A stretch of DNA of 38,406 nt from Phaeospirillum sp. (GTDB lineage Bacteria > Pseudomonadota > Alphaproteobacteria > Rhodospirillales > Magnetospirillaceae). The stretch is from assembly GCA_030824585.1 (NCBI GenBank), contig JAVBXM010000034.1:1-38406 (forward strand), in the 5' to 3' direction. The notes under the pieces were generated by a model, which saw only the letters and a program-made list of their open reading frames with translations, searched no databases and was not told the DNA's origin. Below are positions 1 through 7,641 of the stretch, in pieces (position 1 is the first letter of the stretch; every line of letters begins with the position of its first letter). The position numbers and the translations under genes are program-made.

Positions 1-617
1 ACTGCGCCGGATCGAGGCTGAAGCCCGAGCCGTCGAGGCTGTAGACCGCGCCGGGCCCGCCGGTCTGGGCCAGGCCGACCACCGATAGGGCGGTGCCGTT
101 GTCCACATCGGACGCCCCGCCCAGCAGGTCGGCGGTATAGAGTCCGCCGTTCTGGCCGATACCGCCCGACAGCACGCCGGAGATCACCGGCGCATCGTTG
201 GAGCCGGTGACCACCACGGTCAGGCTTTGCGGTACCGAGCCGCCCTGGCCGTCGGAGACGCTGTAGCCGAACACCAGGGTCGCCGTCTCGCCCTCGGCGA
301 GGCTGGCGAACTGCGCCGGATCGAGGCTGAAGCCCGAGCCGTCGAGGCCGAACACCGCGCTCGGCCCGCCGGTCTGGGTCAGGCCAACGACGGACAGGGC
401 GGTGCCGTTGTCCACGTCGGACGCCCCGCCCAGCAGATCGGCGGTATAGAGGCCGCCGGTCTGGCCCACGCCGCCCGACAGCGCGCCGGAGATCACGGGA
501 ACGTCGTTGGAGCCGGTGATGCTTACCGCCACAGTGGCTGGTGAACTGAAGGCGCCCTGGTCATCCCGCGCCACCACCAGGAACCCGTCCTCGGCGCTCT
601 GCCCCAGGCCGAGGGAG
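1..617 (-). repeat. 309-bp tandem VCBS module repeat
   Basis: Bases 1 onward and 310 onward are nearly identical in long stretches, giving a unit of 309 bp (103 codons), in frame. The second copy is cut by the window edge. Each unit encodes one VCBS-type module with GGLYTADLLGGASDVDNGT and GFSLDPAQFASLAEGE segments. The high nucleotide similarity indicates recent duplication or gene conversion. More copies are likely to the left of the window. Confidence 0.85.
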
Positions 618-2413
618 ACCGCCCCGGCATTGGGGGTGAAGGTATAGATGCCGGTGGCCGGATCCATGGTGACGCTGCCGTGGGCGGTGGTCAGGCTGTC
701 CACCGCCTGGGTGCCGTCCCACAGATGGTAGGTCACAGTGGCGCCCTGGTCGGGATCGGCGGCGGCGGCACTTCCACTTCCGCCCACATGATCGGAGGTC
801 GAGACGCCGTTGATCCCGGTGATCGCCGGGGCGTCGTTGCGGCCCTCGATGGTCAGGGTCAGGTTCTGCGGCACCGAGGTGACGCCATCGGAGACCCGAT
901 AGGTGAAGGTCAGGGTCTCGGCCATCCCGGCCGCCAGGTCGTTGAACTGGGCCGGATCGAGGATCAGCCGGCCGCCCGCCCCCAGGGAATAGGCCACGTT
1001 TCGCCCGCCGGTCTGGCTCAGTTGCACCGCCGACAGCGGATTGCCGTCCACGTCGCGGGTACCGGCCAGCAGATTGACAGAGGTCGGGGAAGCATCCTCG
1101 TCGGAAGCGGCGGACAGCGGCCCGGCCAGGATGGGCGCGTTGTTGCGGCCATCCAGCCAGATAGTGTGATCGCCCAGCTGGATGCTCTCCACCCCGCTCA
1201 GGGCGGCGGAGTTGCCCGCATCATCCGAGACGCTCCAGGCGGAACCGGAGCGGCTGAAGTGGTAATCGGCGACATTGCCGGTCAGGACCAGGGAATCGGT
1301 GCCGCATCCGCCGTCGATACGGTCGGCGCCATCGAGACCGATAAAGACGTCGTTGCCGGCCCCGCCCGACAGGATATCGTTGCCGCCGCCGCCGATCAGG
1401 GTGTCTTTGCCGCCTCCGCCGTCCAGGGTGTCGTTACCGGCTCCGCCCGACAGAACATTGGCGCCGTCGTCGCCGGTGATGACGTCGTTCCCCGAACCGC
1501 CGGTAACATTCTCGATCTTGATCAGCACGTCCTTGTCGTGCTTTGAGCCGACCAGGGTGGCGCCGTGCTCGCGCAGATTGACCGACACCGCCTGGGGTCC
1601 GGTATAGGTGACGGTATCGAAGCCATCGCCACCATGGATGACGTTGCCCGATGGGGCGGTGACCACGAAGGTATCGTTGCCGCCGCCCCCCATCATCTCG
1701 GCCTGCGTCCCGGTGCTGACCAGGGTGTCGTTGCCGTCGCCGCCGAACAGCTCGTTATGGCTGCCGCCCAGGGCGGTGAGCGTGTCGTTGCCGCCGTTGC
1801 CCCGCAGCTGATTGAAGCTGCCGGTCGCCGTCAGGATATCGTTGCCTGCTCCGCCCCGCAGATCGTTGTGCTCACCGGTAGCGGTCAAGATGTCGTTGCC
1901 ATCGCCGCCCCGCAGTTGATTGAAACTGCCGGTGGCCGTCAGAATGTCGTTGCCGTCGCCGCCATTCAGGTCGTTGTGCTCGCCGGTGGCGGTCAGGGTG
2001 TCGTTGCCGTCGCCGCCGCTCAGGTTGTTGAAGCCGCCGATGGCCGTCAGGGTGTCGTTGCCGTTGCCACCGCTCAGATCATTGTGGCTGCCCGAGGTGC
2101 CCAGAACATCGTTGCCAGCCCCGCCGTTCAACTCATTGTGCTCGCCCCTGGCGGTCAGGGTGTCGTTGCCGTCGCCACCGAACAGGTCGTTGAAGCTGCC
2201 CGAGGCCGTCAGGATATCGTTGCCGCCCTTGCCCTTGAGGGTCAGGCGATTACCGCTTGCCGTGATGACATCGTTGCCAGAGGAGCCTTGGCCGGAGCCG
2301 TGCGAGGAACCATGGCCGTCATCTCCGCCGGAGTGATCGCAGGATGCCCCTTTCCCGCCATCGGCCGAAAGAGTCACCACATCCCACAACGATGTCCGTA
2401 TGTGCTGGCGCAT
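1..2413 (-). CDS. RTX/VCBS-repeat giant surface protein (N-terminal part)
   Basis: A continuous minus-strand frame runs from ATG 2413 past base 1, so the C-terminus is missing. The start is chosen because AGAGGGG lies about 6 bases upstream; an ATG two codons earlier is also possible. After a short Gly/Ser/His-rich leader, residues of about 45-370 are RTX-type calcium-binding repeats (GGxGND, U-x-L) in 18-residue units alternating EHNDL and SFNQL tails. From about residue 400 to the window edge are VCBS/cadherin-like modules, each ending in a TGSNDAPV-type motif. Such proteins are calcium-folded adhesins or biofilm proteins exported by type I secretion using an uncleaved C-terminal signal, which would lie outside the window. 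The divergent ABC exporter and adaptor at 2677-6644 are its likely export machinery. RTX at the N-terminal side is unusual, because these repeats usually lie near the C-terminus. The family is clear; the ligand and role are unknown. Confidence 0.88.
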   Translation of the reverse strand, partial: MRQHIRTSLWDVVTLSADGGKGASCDHSGGDDGHGSSHGSGQGSSGNDVITASGNRLTLKGKGGNDILTASGSFNDLFGGDGNDTLTARGEHNELNGGAGNDVLGTSGSHNDLSGGNGNDTLTAIGGFNNLSGGDGNDTLTATGEHNDLNGGDGNDILTATGSFNQLRGGDGNDILTATGEHNDLRGGAGNDILTATGSFNQLRGNGGNDTLTALGGSHNELFGGDGNDTLVSTGTQAEMMGGGGNDTFVVTAPSGNVIHGGDGFDTVTYTGPQAVSVNLREHGATLVGSKHDKDVLIKIENVTGGSGNDVITGDDGANVLSGGAGNDTLDGGGGKDTLIGGGGNDILSGGAGNDVFIGLDGADRIDGGCGTDSLVLTGNVADYHFSRSGSAWSVSDDAGNSAALSGVESIQLGDHTIWLDGRNNAPILAGPLSAASDEDASPTSVNLLAGTRDVDGNPLSAVQLSQTGGRNVAYSLGAGGRLILDPAQFNDLAAGMAETLTFTYRVSDGVTSVPQNLTLTIEGRNDAPAITGINGVSTSDHVGGSGSAAAADPDQGATVTYHLWDGTQAVDSLTTAHGSVTMDPATGIYTFTPNAGAVSLGLGQSAEDGFLVVARDDQGAFSSPATVAVSITGSNDVPVISGALSGGVGQTGGLYTADLLGGASDVDNGTALSVVGLTQTGGPSAVFGLDGSGFSLDPAQFASLAEGETATLVFGYSVSDGQGGSVPQSLTVVVTGSNDAPVISGVLSGGIGQNGGLYTADLLGGASDVDNGTALSVVGLAQTGGPGAVYSLDGSGFSLDPAQ
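1320..2280 (-). repeat. RTX nonapeptide repeat array
   Basis: This array of GGxGND-type codons recurs every 54 bp (18 residues) for most of its length and becomes a tighter 9-residue spacing around 1340-1470. The repeats bind calcium and fold as a parallel beta roll after secretion, according to the known family. On the plus strand it appears as recurring tcgttgccg(t/c)cgccgcc blocks. Confidence 0.85.
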
Positions 2414-2676
2414 GCCCATCCCCTCTTGCTCTGGCCGACGCGCAAGAAGCTCCGTTGACGGGTGCGAATGCACCGGCCTTCCAAAGCATCAAGTGCAACG
2501 TTTGCCCGCCATCGCCCGCGATGACGGTAGACGCAATGGTAGTAACCAGAAAGACGCAGCGTCAAGCCCACCCACACGATATAAAGCTATAAACCTGTTA
2601 TAATATTCTCCTTTTTGATGGCATATTTTGACATATTGCAGCCGACATCTGGACGACATAGCCTATTCCGCATCCG
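2414..2676. promoter_or_regulatory. AT-rich divergent intergenic region of the secretion locus
   Basis: This 263-bp region separates the RTX gene from the exporter operon and holds no convincing gene. Bases about 2580-2640 are strikingly AT-rich against the GC-rich surroundings and contain TATAAT at 2599-2604, TTGACA at 2628-2633 and a small palindrome TATAA-N5-TTATA at 2588-2602. Both divergent transcripts probably start here. No hexamer pair has ideal spacing, so the exact promoters are not assigned. Confidence 0.45.
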
Positions 2677-5004
2677 ATGGAACAGTCGGCGAAAATAGAG
2701 GGTTCGGTGACGAGTGGGGGTGATATCGGGGCAAAACACAATCCCGCCGGGGCGGAAGCTCCTCAGGCGGCCCCGCCGGATTCCGCCCTGGTCTGCCTCG
2801 CCTTATTGGCGAAGCTGTTCGAGAAGCCGGCCGACTACGAGGCCCTGCGCCATCGCCACGGCGATCCCGCCTCGGTTGTGGGCGAGATCGACCTGATCCG
2901 CTATGCCCGCGAGGTGGGGTTCAAGGCCAGCGCGGTTGATTCGTCGTTCGAGAAACTGGCCGCCACGCCGCTTCCCGCTATCGCCCGGCGACCCGACGGG
3001 GCATGGTTCATCCTGGCCAAGGTGGAGGGCGACAAGTGCATCATCCATGACCCGGCGGTGGGCCGCGCCGAGCAGGTCTCGGCCGCCGATCTGGCCGAGC
3101 GCTGGGATGGGCGGCTGGTGCTGATCGCCACGAGGGCGCAGCTGGCGGCCATGGGCTCGCGCTTCGACCTCACCTGGTTCATTCCGGCGGTGGTCAAATA
3201 TCGCAAGCTGTTCGGCGAGGTTCTCCTTGCCAGCTTCTTCCTGCAGCTGTTCGGCCTGATCAGCCCGCTGTTCTTCCAGGTGGTCACCGACAAGGTGCTG
3301 GTCCACCGGGCGCTGACCAGCCTCGACGTGCTGATCTTCGCCCTGGTGGCGGTCAGCATCTTCGAGGTGGTGCTGGGCTATCTGCGCACCTACGTCTTCT
3401 CCCACACTACCAACCGAATCGACGTGGAGCTGGGCTCGCGGCTGTTCCGGCACCTGATGAGCCTGCCCATCGCCTATCACGGGGCGCGCCGGGTCGGCGA
3501 CACGGTGGCCCGGGTGCGGGAGCTGGAGAACATCCGCTCCTTCCTCACCGGCTCGGCCCTGACCCTGGTGATCGATCTCTTGTTCACCGTGGTGTTCTTC
3601 GCGGTGATGTTCTGGTACGCGCCGATCCTGGCCTGGATCGTAGTAGGCAGCCTGCCGTTCTACGTGGTGCTGTCCCTGGCCGCCACGCCGGTGCTGAAGA
3701 CTCTCACCGAGGAAAAGTTCAAGCGCGGCGCCGAGAACCAGGCTCTGCTGGTCGAGGCCATCAACGGCGTCGAGACCTGCAAGGCCCTGGCGGTCGAGCC
3801 CCAGATGCAGCGCAAGTGGGACGAGCAACTGGCGGCCTATGTCCAGGTGTCGTTCAAGTCGGCCAACTTCAATTCCATGGCGTCCCAGGGGGTGCAGACC
3901 ATCCAGAAGCTGGCCACCGCCGCCACCCTGTGGTTCGGGGCGCGGCTGGTGATGGACGGCGAGCTCACCATCGGCCAGCTGGTGGCCTTCAACATGCTGG
4001 CCGGCCGCGTGGCCCAGCCCATCCTCCGCCTCGCCCAGCTATGGCAGGACTTCCAGCAGGTCCGCATCAGCGTCGACCGTCTGGGCGATATCCTCAACGC
4101 CCACCCGGAATCCTCGACGGGGGGCGGCAAGGCGGCGCTGCCCGCCATCGTCGGCACCGTCGAGTTCAAGGACGTGGTGTTCCGCTACCGCCCCGACCGC
4201 CCGCCGGTGCTGAAGGGCATCAACCTCACCATCCAGGCGGGCCAGGTGGTGGGCATCGTCGGGCCGTCGGGCAGTGGCAAGAGCACGCTCACCCGCCTGA
4301 TCCAGCGCCTCTATCTGCCCGAAAGCGGAAGGGTGCAGATCGACGGCTTCGACCTCTCCTCGGTGGACCCGGCCTGGCTGCGGCGCCAGATCGGCGTCGT
4401 GCTGCAGGAGAACTGGCTGTTCAACCGCAGCATCAAGGACAACATCGCCCTGGCCGATCCTTCCATCCCCTTGGACCGGGTGATCCACGCGGCCCGCATG
4501 GCCGGCGCCCATGAGTTCATCTCGGAACTGGCCGAGGGCTACGACACCGTGCTGGGCGAGCGCGGCTCGTCGCTATCGGGCGGCCAGCGCCAGCGGGTCG
4601 CCATCGCCCGCGCCCTGGTGACCAATCCCCGCATTCTGATCTTCGACGAGGCCACCTCGGCGCTGGACTACGAATCCGAGAAGGCCATCCAGGACAATAT
4701 GCGCAAGATCTGCCTGGGGCGCACGGTGTTCATCATCGCCCACCGCCTGTCCACCGTCAGGGATGCCAACCGCATCGTGGTGGTGGACAAGGGCGAGGTG
4801 GTGGAGGACGGCAGCCATGCCGAGCTGCTGCGCCTGCCCGACGGCCGCTACGCCAGGCTGTGGCACGCCCAGACCGGCCCCTCGGCCGAACCGCCTCCGG
4901 TACGGCCTGCCGCCCCCAATGCCAGCGTAGTGCGCGGCCCCGACGGCGAGATCATCGTGAGGCGACCGGTCCAGCTGCGCATGGCCGAGCAGCCGGGGGA
5001 ATGA
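2677..5004 (+). CDS. Type I secretion ABC transporter with inactive C39-like domain
   Basis: This 775-residue inner-membrane exporter is of the HlyB/LapB class and should drive ATP-dependent export of the divergent RTX protein. Residues about 30-165 form a C39-peptidase-like domain. In DSALVCLALL (35-44) the position of the catalytic Cys is Ser36, and the usual catalytic His region reads AWFIL, so the domain should bind substrate but not cleave. Residues about 175-440 are the membrane domain with several hydrophobic helices. The ATPase domain has Walker A GPSGSGKST near 529, signature LSGGQRQR, Walker B ILIFDEATSALD and the H-loop IIAHRLSTV. The stop overlaps the next ATG (ATGA), so export ATPase and adaptor are coupled. 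The start has only a weak ribosome site; GTG 2707 is an alternative. No TolC-type outer-membrane gene is visible. Confidence 0.93.
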   Translation: MEQSAKIEGSVTSGGDIGAKHNPAGAEAPQAAPPDSALVCLALLAKLFEKPADYEALRHRHGDPASVVGEIDLIRYAREVGFKASAVDSSFEKLAATPLPAIARRPDGAWFILAKVEGDKCIIHDPAVGRAEQVSAADLAERWDGRLVLIATRAQLAAMGSRFDLTWFIPAVVKYRKLFGEVLLASFFLQLFGLISPLFFQVVTDKVLVHRALTSLDVLIFALVAVSIFEVVLGYLRTYVFSHTTNRIDVELGSRLFRHLMSLPIAYHGARRVGDTVARVRELENIRSFLTGSALTLVIDLLFTVVFFAVMFWYAPILAWIVVGSLPFYVVLSLAATPVLKTLTEEKFKRGAENQALLVEAINGVETCKALAVEPQMQRKWDEQLAAYVQVSFKSANFNSMASQGVQTIQKLATAATLWFGARLVMDGELTIGQLVAFNMLAGRVAQPILRLAQLWQDFQQVRISVDRLGDILNAHPESSTGGGKAALPAIVGTVEFKDVVFRYRPDRPPVLKGINLTIQAGQVVGIVGPSGSGKSTLTRLIQRLYLPESGRVQIDGFDLSSVDPAWLRRQIGVVLQENWLFNRSIKDNIALADPSIPLDRVIHAARMAGAHEFISELAEGYDTVLGERGSSLSGGQRQRVAIARALVTNPRILIFDEATSALDYESEKAIQDNMRKICLGRTVFIIAHRLSTVRDANRIVVVDKGEVVEDGSHAELLRLPDGRYARLWHAQTGPSAEPPPVRPAAPNASVVRGPDGEIIVRRPVQLRMAEQPGE

Positions 5005-6644
5005 TGGAGCAAGGGCAGATTCACCACGAAGGCACGAAGGCACGAAGCGAGTCTTCGGGTGGCGAGGCCATACCTCCCGAAAGTTTGTGGAGAAAATTCA
5101 TTTCCGTTGCGCGGGCGGGAGGTGGGCTGGTGCCGCTGGCACGCCGTCTTCGTGCCTTCGCGCCTTCGTGGTTCACCTTCTCTTTTATTTCCCTCCGCCA
5201 CCGCATCGCCCTCCTCGACAAGCCCCTGGCCAAGATCGAAGCCATCGCCCACGGCCTCGCCCAGCACGTCGATATCTGGCGCGAAGCGCTGAAGGCCGAC
5301 CGCCTGCGCCCCAAGCTGGGCCCCCTGGGCGAGGCGGAGATGGCCTTCCTGCCCGCCGCCCTGGAGGTCTCCGAGCGCCCGGCCTCGACCACCGCCCGGG
5401 TCATCGCGCTCACGCTGTGCGCCTTCTTCGCCGGCTCGGTGGCCTGGGCATCCCTGGGCGAACTGGACATCGTGGCGGTGGCCGCCGGCAAGCTGATCCC
5501 CAGCGAACAGGTCAAGGTGATCCAGCCCCTGGAAACCTCCATCGTGCGCGCCATCCGCATCGCCGAAGGCCAGAAGGTCAAAAAGGGCGACGTGCTGATC
5601 GAGCTGGAGGTGACGGGCGGCGTCAACGACGTGGACCGCCTGCTGGCCGATTTCGACACGGCGCGCGCCGATGCCGCCCGTTTGTCGGCCCTGCTGGAGC
5701 CCCAGCCGGAAAAGGCCTTCGCCCCACCCGGCGATCTGCCCAGCCATCTGGTTGACCTGGCCCGCACCCAGATGAACGCCCAACTGGCCGAGCACCGCGC
5801 CAGGCTGGCCGCGCTGGATTCGGAACTGGCCAAGAAGCGGGCCGAAATGCGGACGCTGGCCGCCGACATGGCGCGGCTCGCCAACGTCATCACCCAGGCC
5901 GAGGACCGGGCAGGGCGGCGCAAGACGCTGACCGATCAGGGCTTCGGCTCCTTTCTCGAACTGTCGCGCGCCCAGCAGGAGGTGTCGGAGGCCCAGGGCA
6001 ATCGCGAGATGGCCAAAAGCCGCCAGGTGGAAACCCAGGCGGCCATTGCCGCGCTGGAAAACCAGAAGGACCAGGCCAAGGGCGAATTCCGCCGCGACGC
6101 CACCGCCAAGCTGGCCGAATCCCGCGCCAAGGCCAGCACGGCGGAACAGGAACTGGCCAAGGCCAACCAGCGCCAGCAGGTGCTGTCGCTGACCGCCCCC
6201 GTCGACGGCACCGCCCAGCAACTGGATATCCACACCGTCGGTGGCGTGGTCCAGCCGGCCCAAAAGCTCCTGGTGGTGGTCCCCGCCGGCGCCGTGCTGG
6301 AGATCGAGGCGAAACTCCCCAACAAGGACATCGCCTTCGTCGAGGTGGGCCAGGACGCCATCGTCAAGATCGAGGCCTTCCCCTTCACCCGCTACGGCAC
6401 CCTGAACGGCAAGGTGACCACCATCAGCCTGGACGCCGTCCAGGACGAGAAGACCAAGGAATACTTCTTCCCCATCCGCGTCGCCGTCGAACAGGCCGCC
6501 ATCACCGTCGAAGGCGGCAAACGCATCCCGCTCACCCCCGGCATGGCCGTCTCGGCCGAGGTGCGGACCGGCACACGAAAGCCCATCGAATACGTGCTGG
6601 CGCCGCTGCAGAGGTACAAGGATGAGAGCGGGAGGGAGCGGTGA
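5001..6644 (+). CDS. HlyD-family type I secretion membrane fusion protein
   Basis: This is the periplasmic adaptor that would link the ABC exporter to an outer-membrane channel. From ATG 5001, which overlaps the exporter stop, it has 547 residues. Residues about 131-152 are the single transmembrane helix. The conserved HlyD core follows at once (LGELDIVAVAAGKLIPS, then VIQPLETSIVRAIRIAEGQ, a biotinyl-lipoyl-like half). A long alpha-helical coiled coil runs from about 210 to 400, then the second lipoyl half (LTAPVDGTAQQL) and a beta-barrel end. The first 60 codons are not typical of the family and are made by an inserted inverted-repeat element at 5018-5177 that keeps the frame. An internal start downstream of the element is possible but was not identified. 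Confidence 0.92.
   Translation: MMEQGQIHHEGTKARSESSGGEAIPPESLWRKFISVARAGGGLVPLARRLRAFAPSWFTFSFISLRHRIALLDKPLAKIEAIAHGLAQHVDIWREALKADRLRPKLGPLGEAEMAFLPAALEVSERPASTTARVIALTLCAFFAGSVAWASLGELDIVAVAAGKLIPSEQVKVIQPLETSIVRAIRIAEGQKVKKGDVLIELEVTGGVNDVDRLLADFDTARADAARLSALLEPQPEKAFAPPGDLPSHLVDLARTQMNAQLAEHRARLAALDSELAKKRAEMRTLAADMARLANVITQAEDRAGRRKTLTDQGFGSFLELSRAQQEVSEAQGNREMAKSRQVETQAAIAALENQKDQAKGEFRRDATAKLAESRAKASTAEQELAKANQRQQVLSLTAPVDGTAQQLDIHTVGGVVQPAQKLLVVVPAGAVLEIEAKLPNKDIAFVEVGQDAIVKIEAFPFTRYGTLNGKVTTISLDAVQDEKTKEYFFPIRVAVEQAAITVEGGKRIPLTPGMAVSAEVRTGTRKPIEYVLAPLQRYKDESGRER
5018..5177. repeat. Inverted-repeat palindromic element within hlyD-like gene
   Basis: The left arm 5018-5047 and the right arm 5148-5177 are reverse complements at 26 of 30 positions. 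The arm is built of repeated ACGAAGGC units (core CCACGAAGGC). The 100 bases between them are unlike neighbouring hlyD sequence. Both arms and the interior are read in frame as part of the adaptor N-terminus. The structure resembles a REP/MITE-like or Rickettsia-palindromic-type element that has been accommodated in a coding region. Copy number elsewhere in the genome cannot be seen here. Confidence 0.7.
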
Positions 6645-6666
6645 GGGGGCTAGCGGCGCGCTAGGT

Positions 6667-7008
6667 GTGCGGTCCCGGATCAACGCGGCGGCAGAGACGA
6701 AACGGATGGCCCATGTCACCCCCGGCTCTGCGCAGGCCATGGTCTATGAGCGCAAGCTGGCCGAGGCGCGGGCCTATCAGGCAGCCGTTGATCCGCAGGC
6801 CGCCGATTATCCCCATCTCGCCGCCGGAATCGGTGTCACCGGCGACAACGTGGTCGCCGTCACCATCATCAACTAGACCGATACCTGGGCGCAGATATCG
6901 GCGGGCATCGAGGGGGAGCGCCTACGGGCCAAGGCGGAAGTACGGGCGGCGGTCGATGTGGAAGCGGTGGGAAAGGTGTTGCCTGGGCTATCGTTCATAG
7001 CCGAGTGA
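6667..7008 (+). pseudogene. Prophage tail-associated protein remnant with internal stop
   Basis: A frame reading VRSRINAAAETKRMAHVTPG, followed by AMVYERKLAEARAYQ, resembles the C-terminal part of phage tail-fibre-associated or DUF4376-like proteins that carry an Ala-rich segment ending in a helix with ...VEAV. The frame is stopped by TAG at 6874-6876 and then continues in the same register for 43 sense codons (starting TDTWAQISAGIE) to TGA 7006-7008. The 5' part is missing, and the fragment begins within 25 bases of the hlyD stop. This marks the left side of the decayed mobile region. GTG 6667 and an upstream ATG at 6622 could start translation, but no functional product is expected. Confidence 0.6.
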
Positions 7009-7065
7009 CCTGATGCACCGTAACTTCGGTCGGCGATAGTGCTCCCGCAAATTATCAGTAGTTGT

Positions 7066-7103
7066 CGCCGATTTGAGGTTATCACAAGGACCTCAAATCG
7101 GCG
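7066..7103. other. Perfect 14-bp stem-loop between phage remnant and IS fragment
   Basis: The arm at 7066-7079 (CGCCGATTTGAGGT) pairs exactly with 7090-7103, with a 10-base loop. There is no T-run directly after it, so it is not a typical intrinsic terminator on either strand. It could be a remnant phage terminator, or a terminal palindrome of a lost element. Confidence 0.5.
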
Positions 7104-7119
7104 CATTCCTCTGTCTAGA

Positions 7120-7608
7120 TGTGAAGTCTCAGGAGGTTGCCCACTCGATCTGAACCGAGGAAGCTGAAGTTGCGAGACTTTGGCTATCCAGGGAGAGACC
7201 GAATGGGCATCCACAAGAATGCCGCTCTGACGCCGACGGGTCGAGCGATTCTGGTCCGGCGCGTTATCGATGAGGGGCAAAGGCCCCTATCGGTGGCCAC
7301 CGATATGGGCGTGAGCCTCAGGACGGTCCGTAAATGGGTGTCTCGTTACCGATGTGAGGGCTTGCCCGGCCTGCACGACCGCTCATCGCGTCCGCATCAT
7401 TCCCCGGCGGAAACGCCCGCTGCCCTTGCCGAGCAAATAGCGGTCCTGCGGCGCCAACGCCGGACGGGGGGCGAGATCGCCGCCACTACTGGCGTTTCCA
7501 AGGCTACAGTCTTCCGCATTCTGGGTCGCCTCGGCATGAACCGGCTGAAGTCACTGGAACTCGCCGAACCGATGCGGCGCTACGAACGTGCCGAGCCGGG
7601 CGAGATGA
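7120..7608 (+). mobile_element. IS481-family insertion sequence fragment (left end)
   Basis: The sequence TGTGAAGTCTCAGGAGGTTG at 7120-7139 looks like the known IS481 left terminus (TGTGAAG-TTCA-AGGTTG pattern). It is preceded exactly by TCTAGA (7114-7119), matching the NCTAGN target preference of this family. The transposase inside is cut after its N-terminal HTH region. The right side is lost: the sequence passes at about 7608 into the polyvalent phage protein frame with no right terminus seen. Confidence 0.7.
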
Positions 7609-7619
7609 ACCGAACGTGA
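7203..7619 (+). pseudogene. Truncated IS481-family transposase
   Basis: From ATG 7203 the product reads MGIHKNAALTPTGRAI and carries the family's two helix-turn-helix segments (LSVATDMGVSLRTVRKWVSRY and the later GEIAATTGVSKATVFRILGRL). It then reaches the conserved YERAEPGEM stretch that normally leads to the DDE catalytic core. The frame ends four codons later (NRT, stop) with the whole rve/DDE domain missing. Only the DNA-binding part, 138 residues, could be made. An in-frame start at 7137 is upstream but lies inside the IS terminus and is not family-like. Confidence 0.8.
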
Positions 7620-7641
7620 CAATGCTGCCATCAAGGAAGCG

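Noticed and set aside
1320-2280. Regular short repeats suggestive of a CRISPR array
   Set aside because: The 54-base period keeps a reading frame and encodes RTX motifs; there are no unique spacers and no cas genes.
227-2458. Several plus-strand open frames over the first 2.4 kb, some 290 residues long
   Set aside because: They are mirror frames of the RTX/VCBS gene. The minus strand shows GGxGND and SNDAP repeats in one continuous register, while the plus products are low-complexity.
2588-2602. TATAA-N5-TTATA palindrome as a regulator operator
   Set aside because: It is within very AT-rich DNA where such repeats are expected by chance.
6650-6664. Palindrome CTAGCG-GCG-CGCTAG just after the hlyD stop as a terminator
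   Set aside because: Only six pairs and no following T-run; too weak to call.
4848-6740. Minus-strand open frame of 630 codons opposite the HlyD-type gene
   Set aside because: Antisense of a clear family gene in GC-rich DNA; its product is Gly/His/Gln-rich with no family features.
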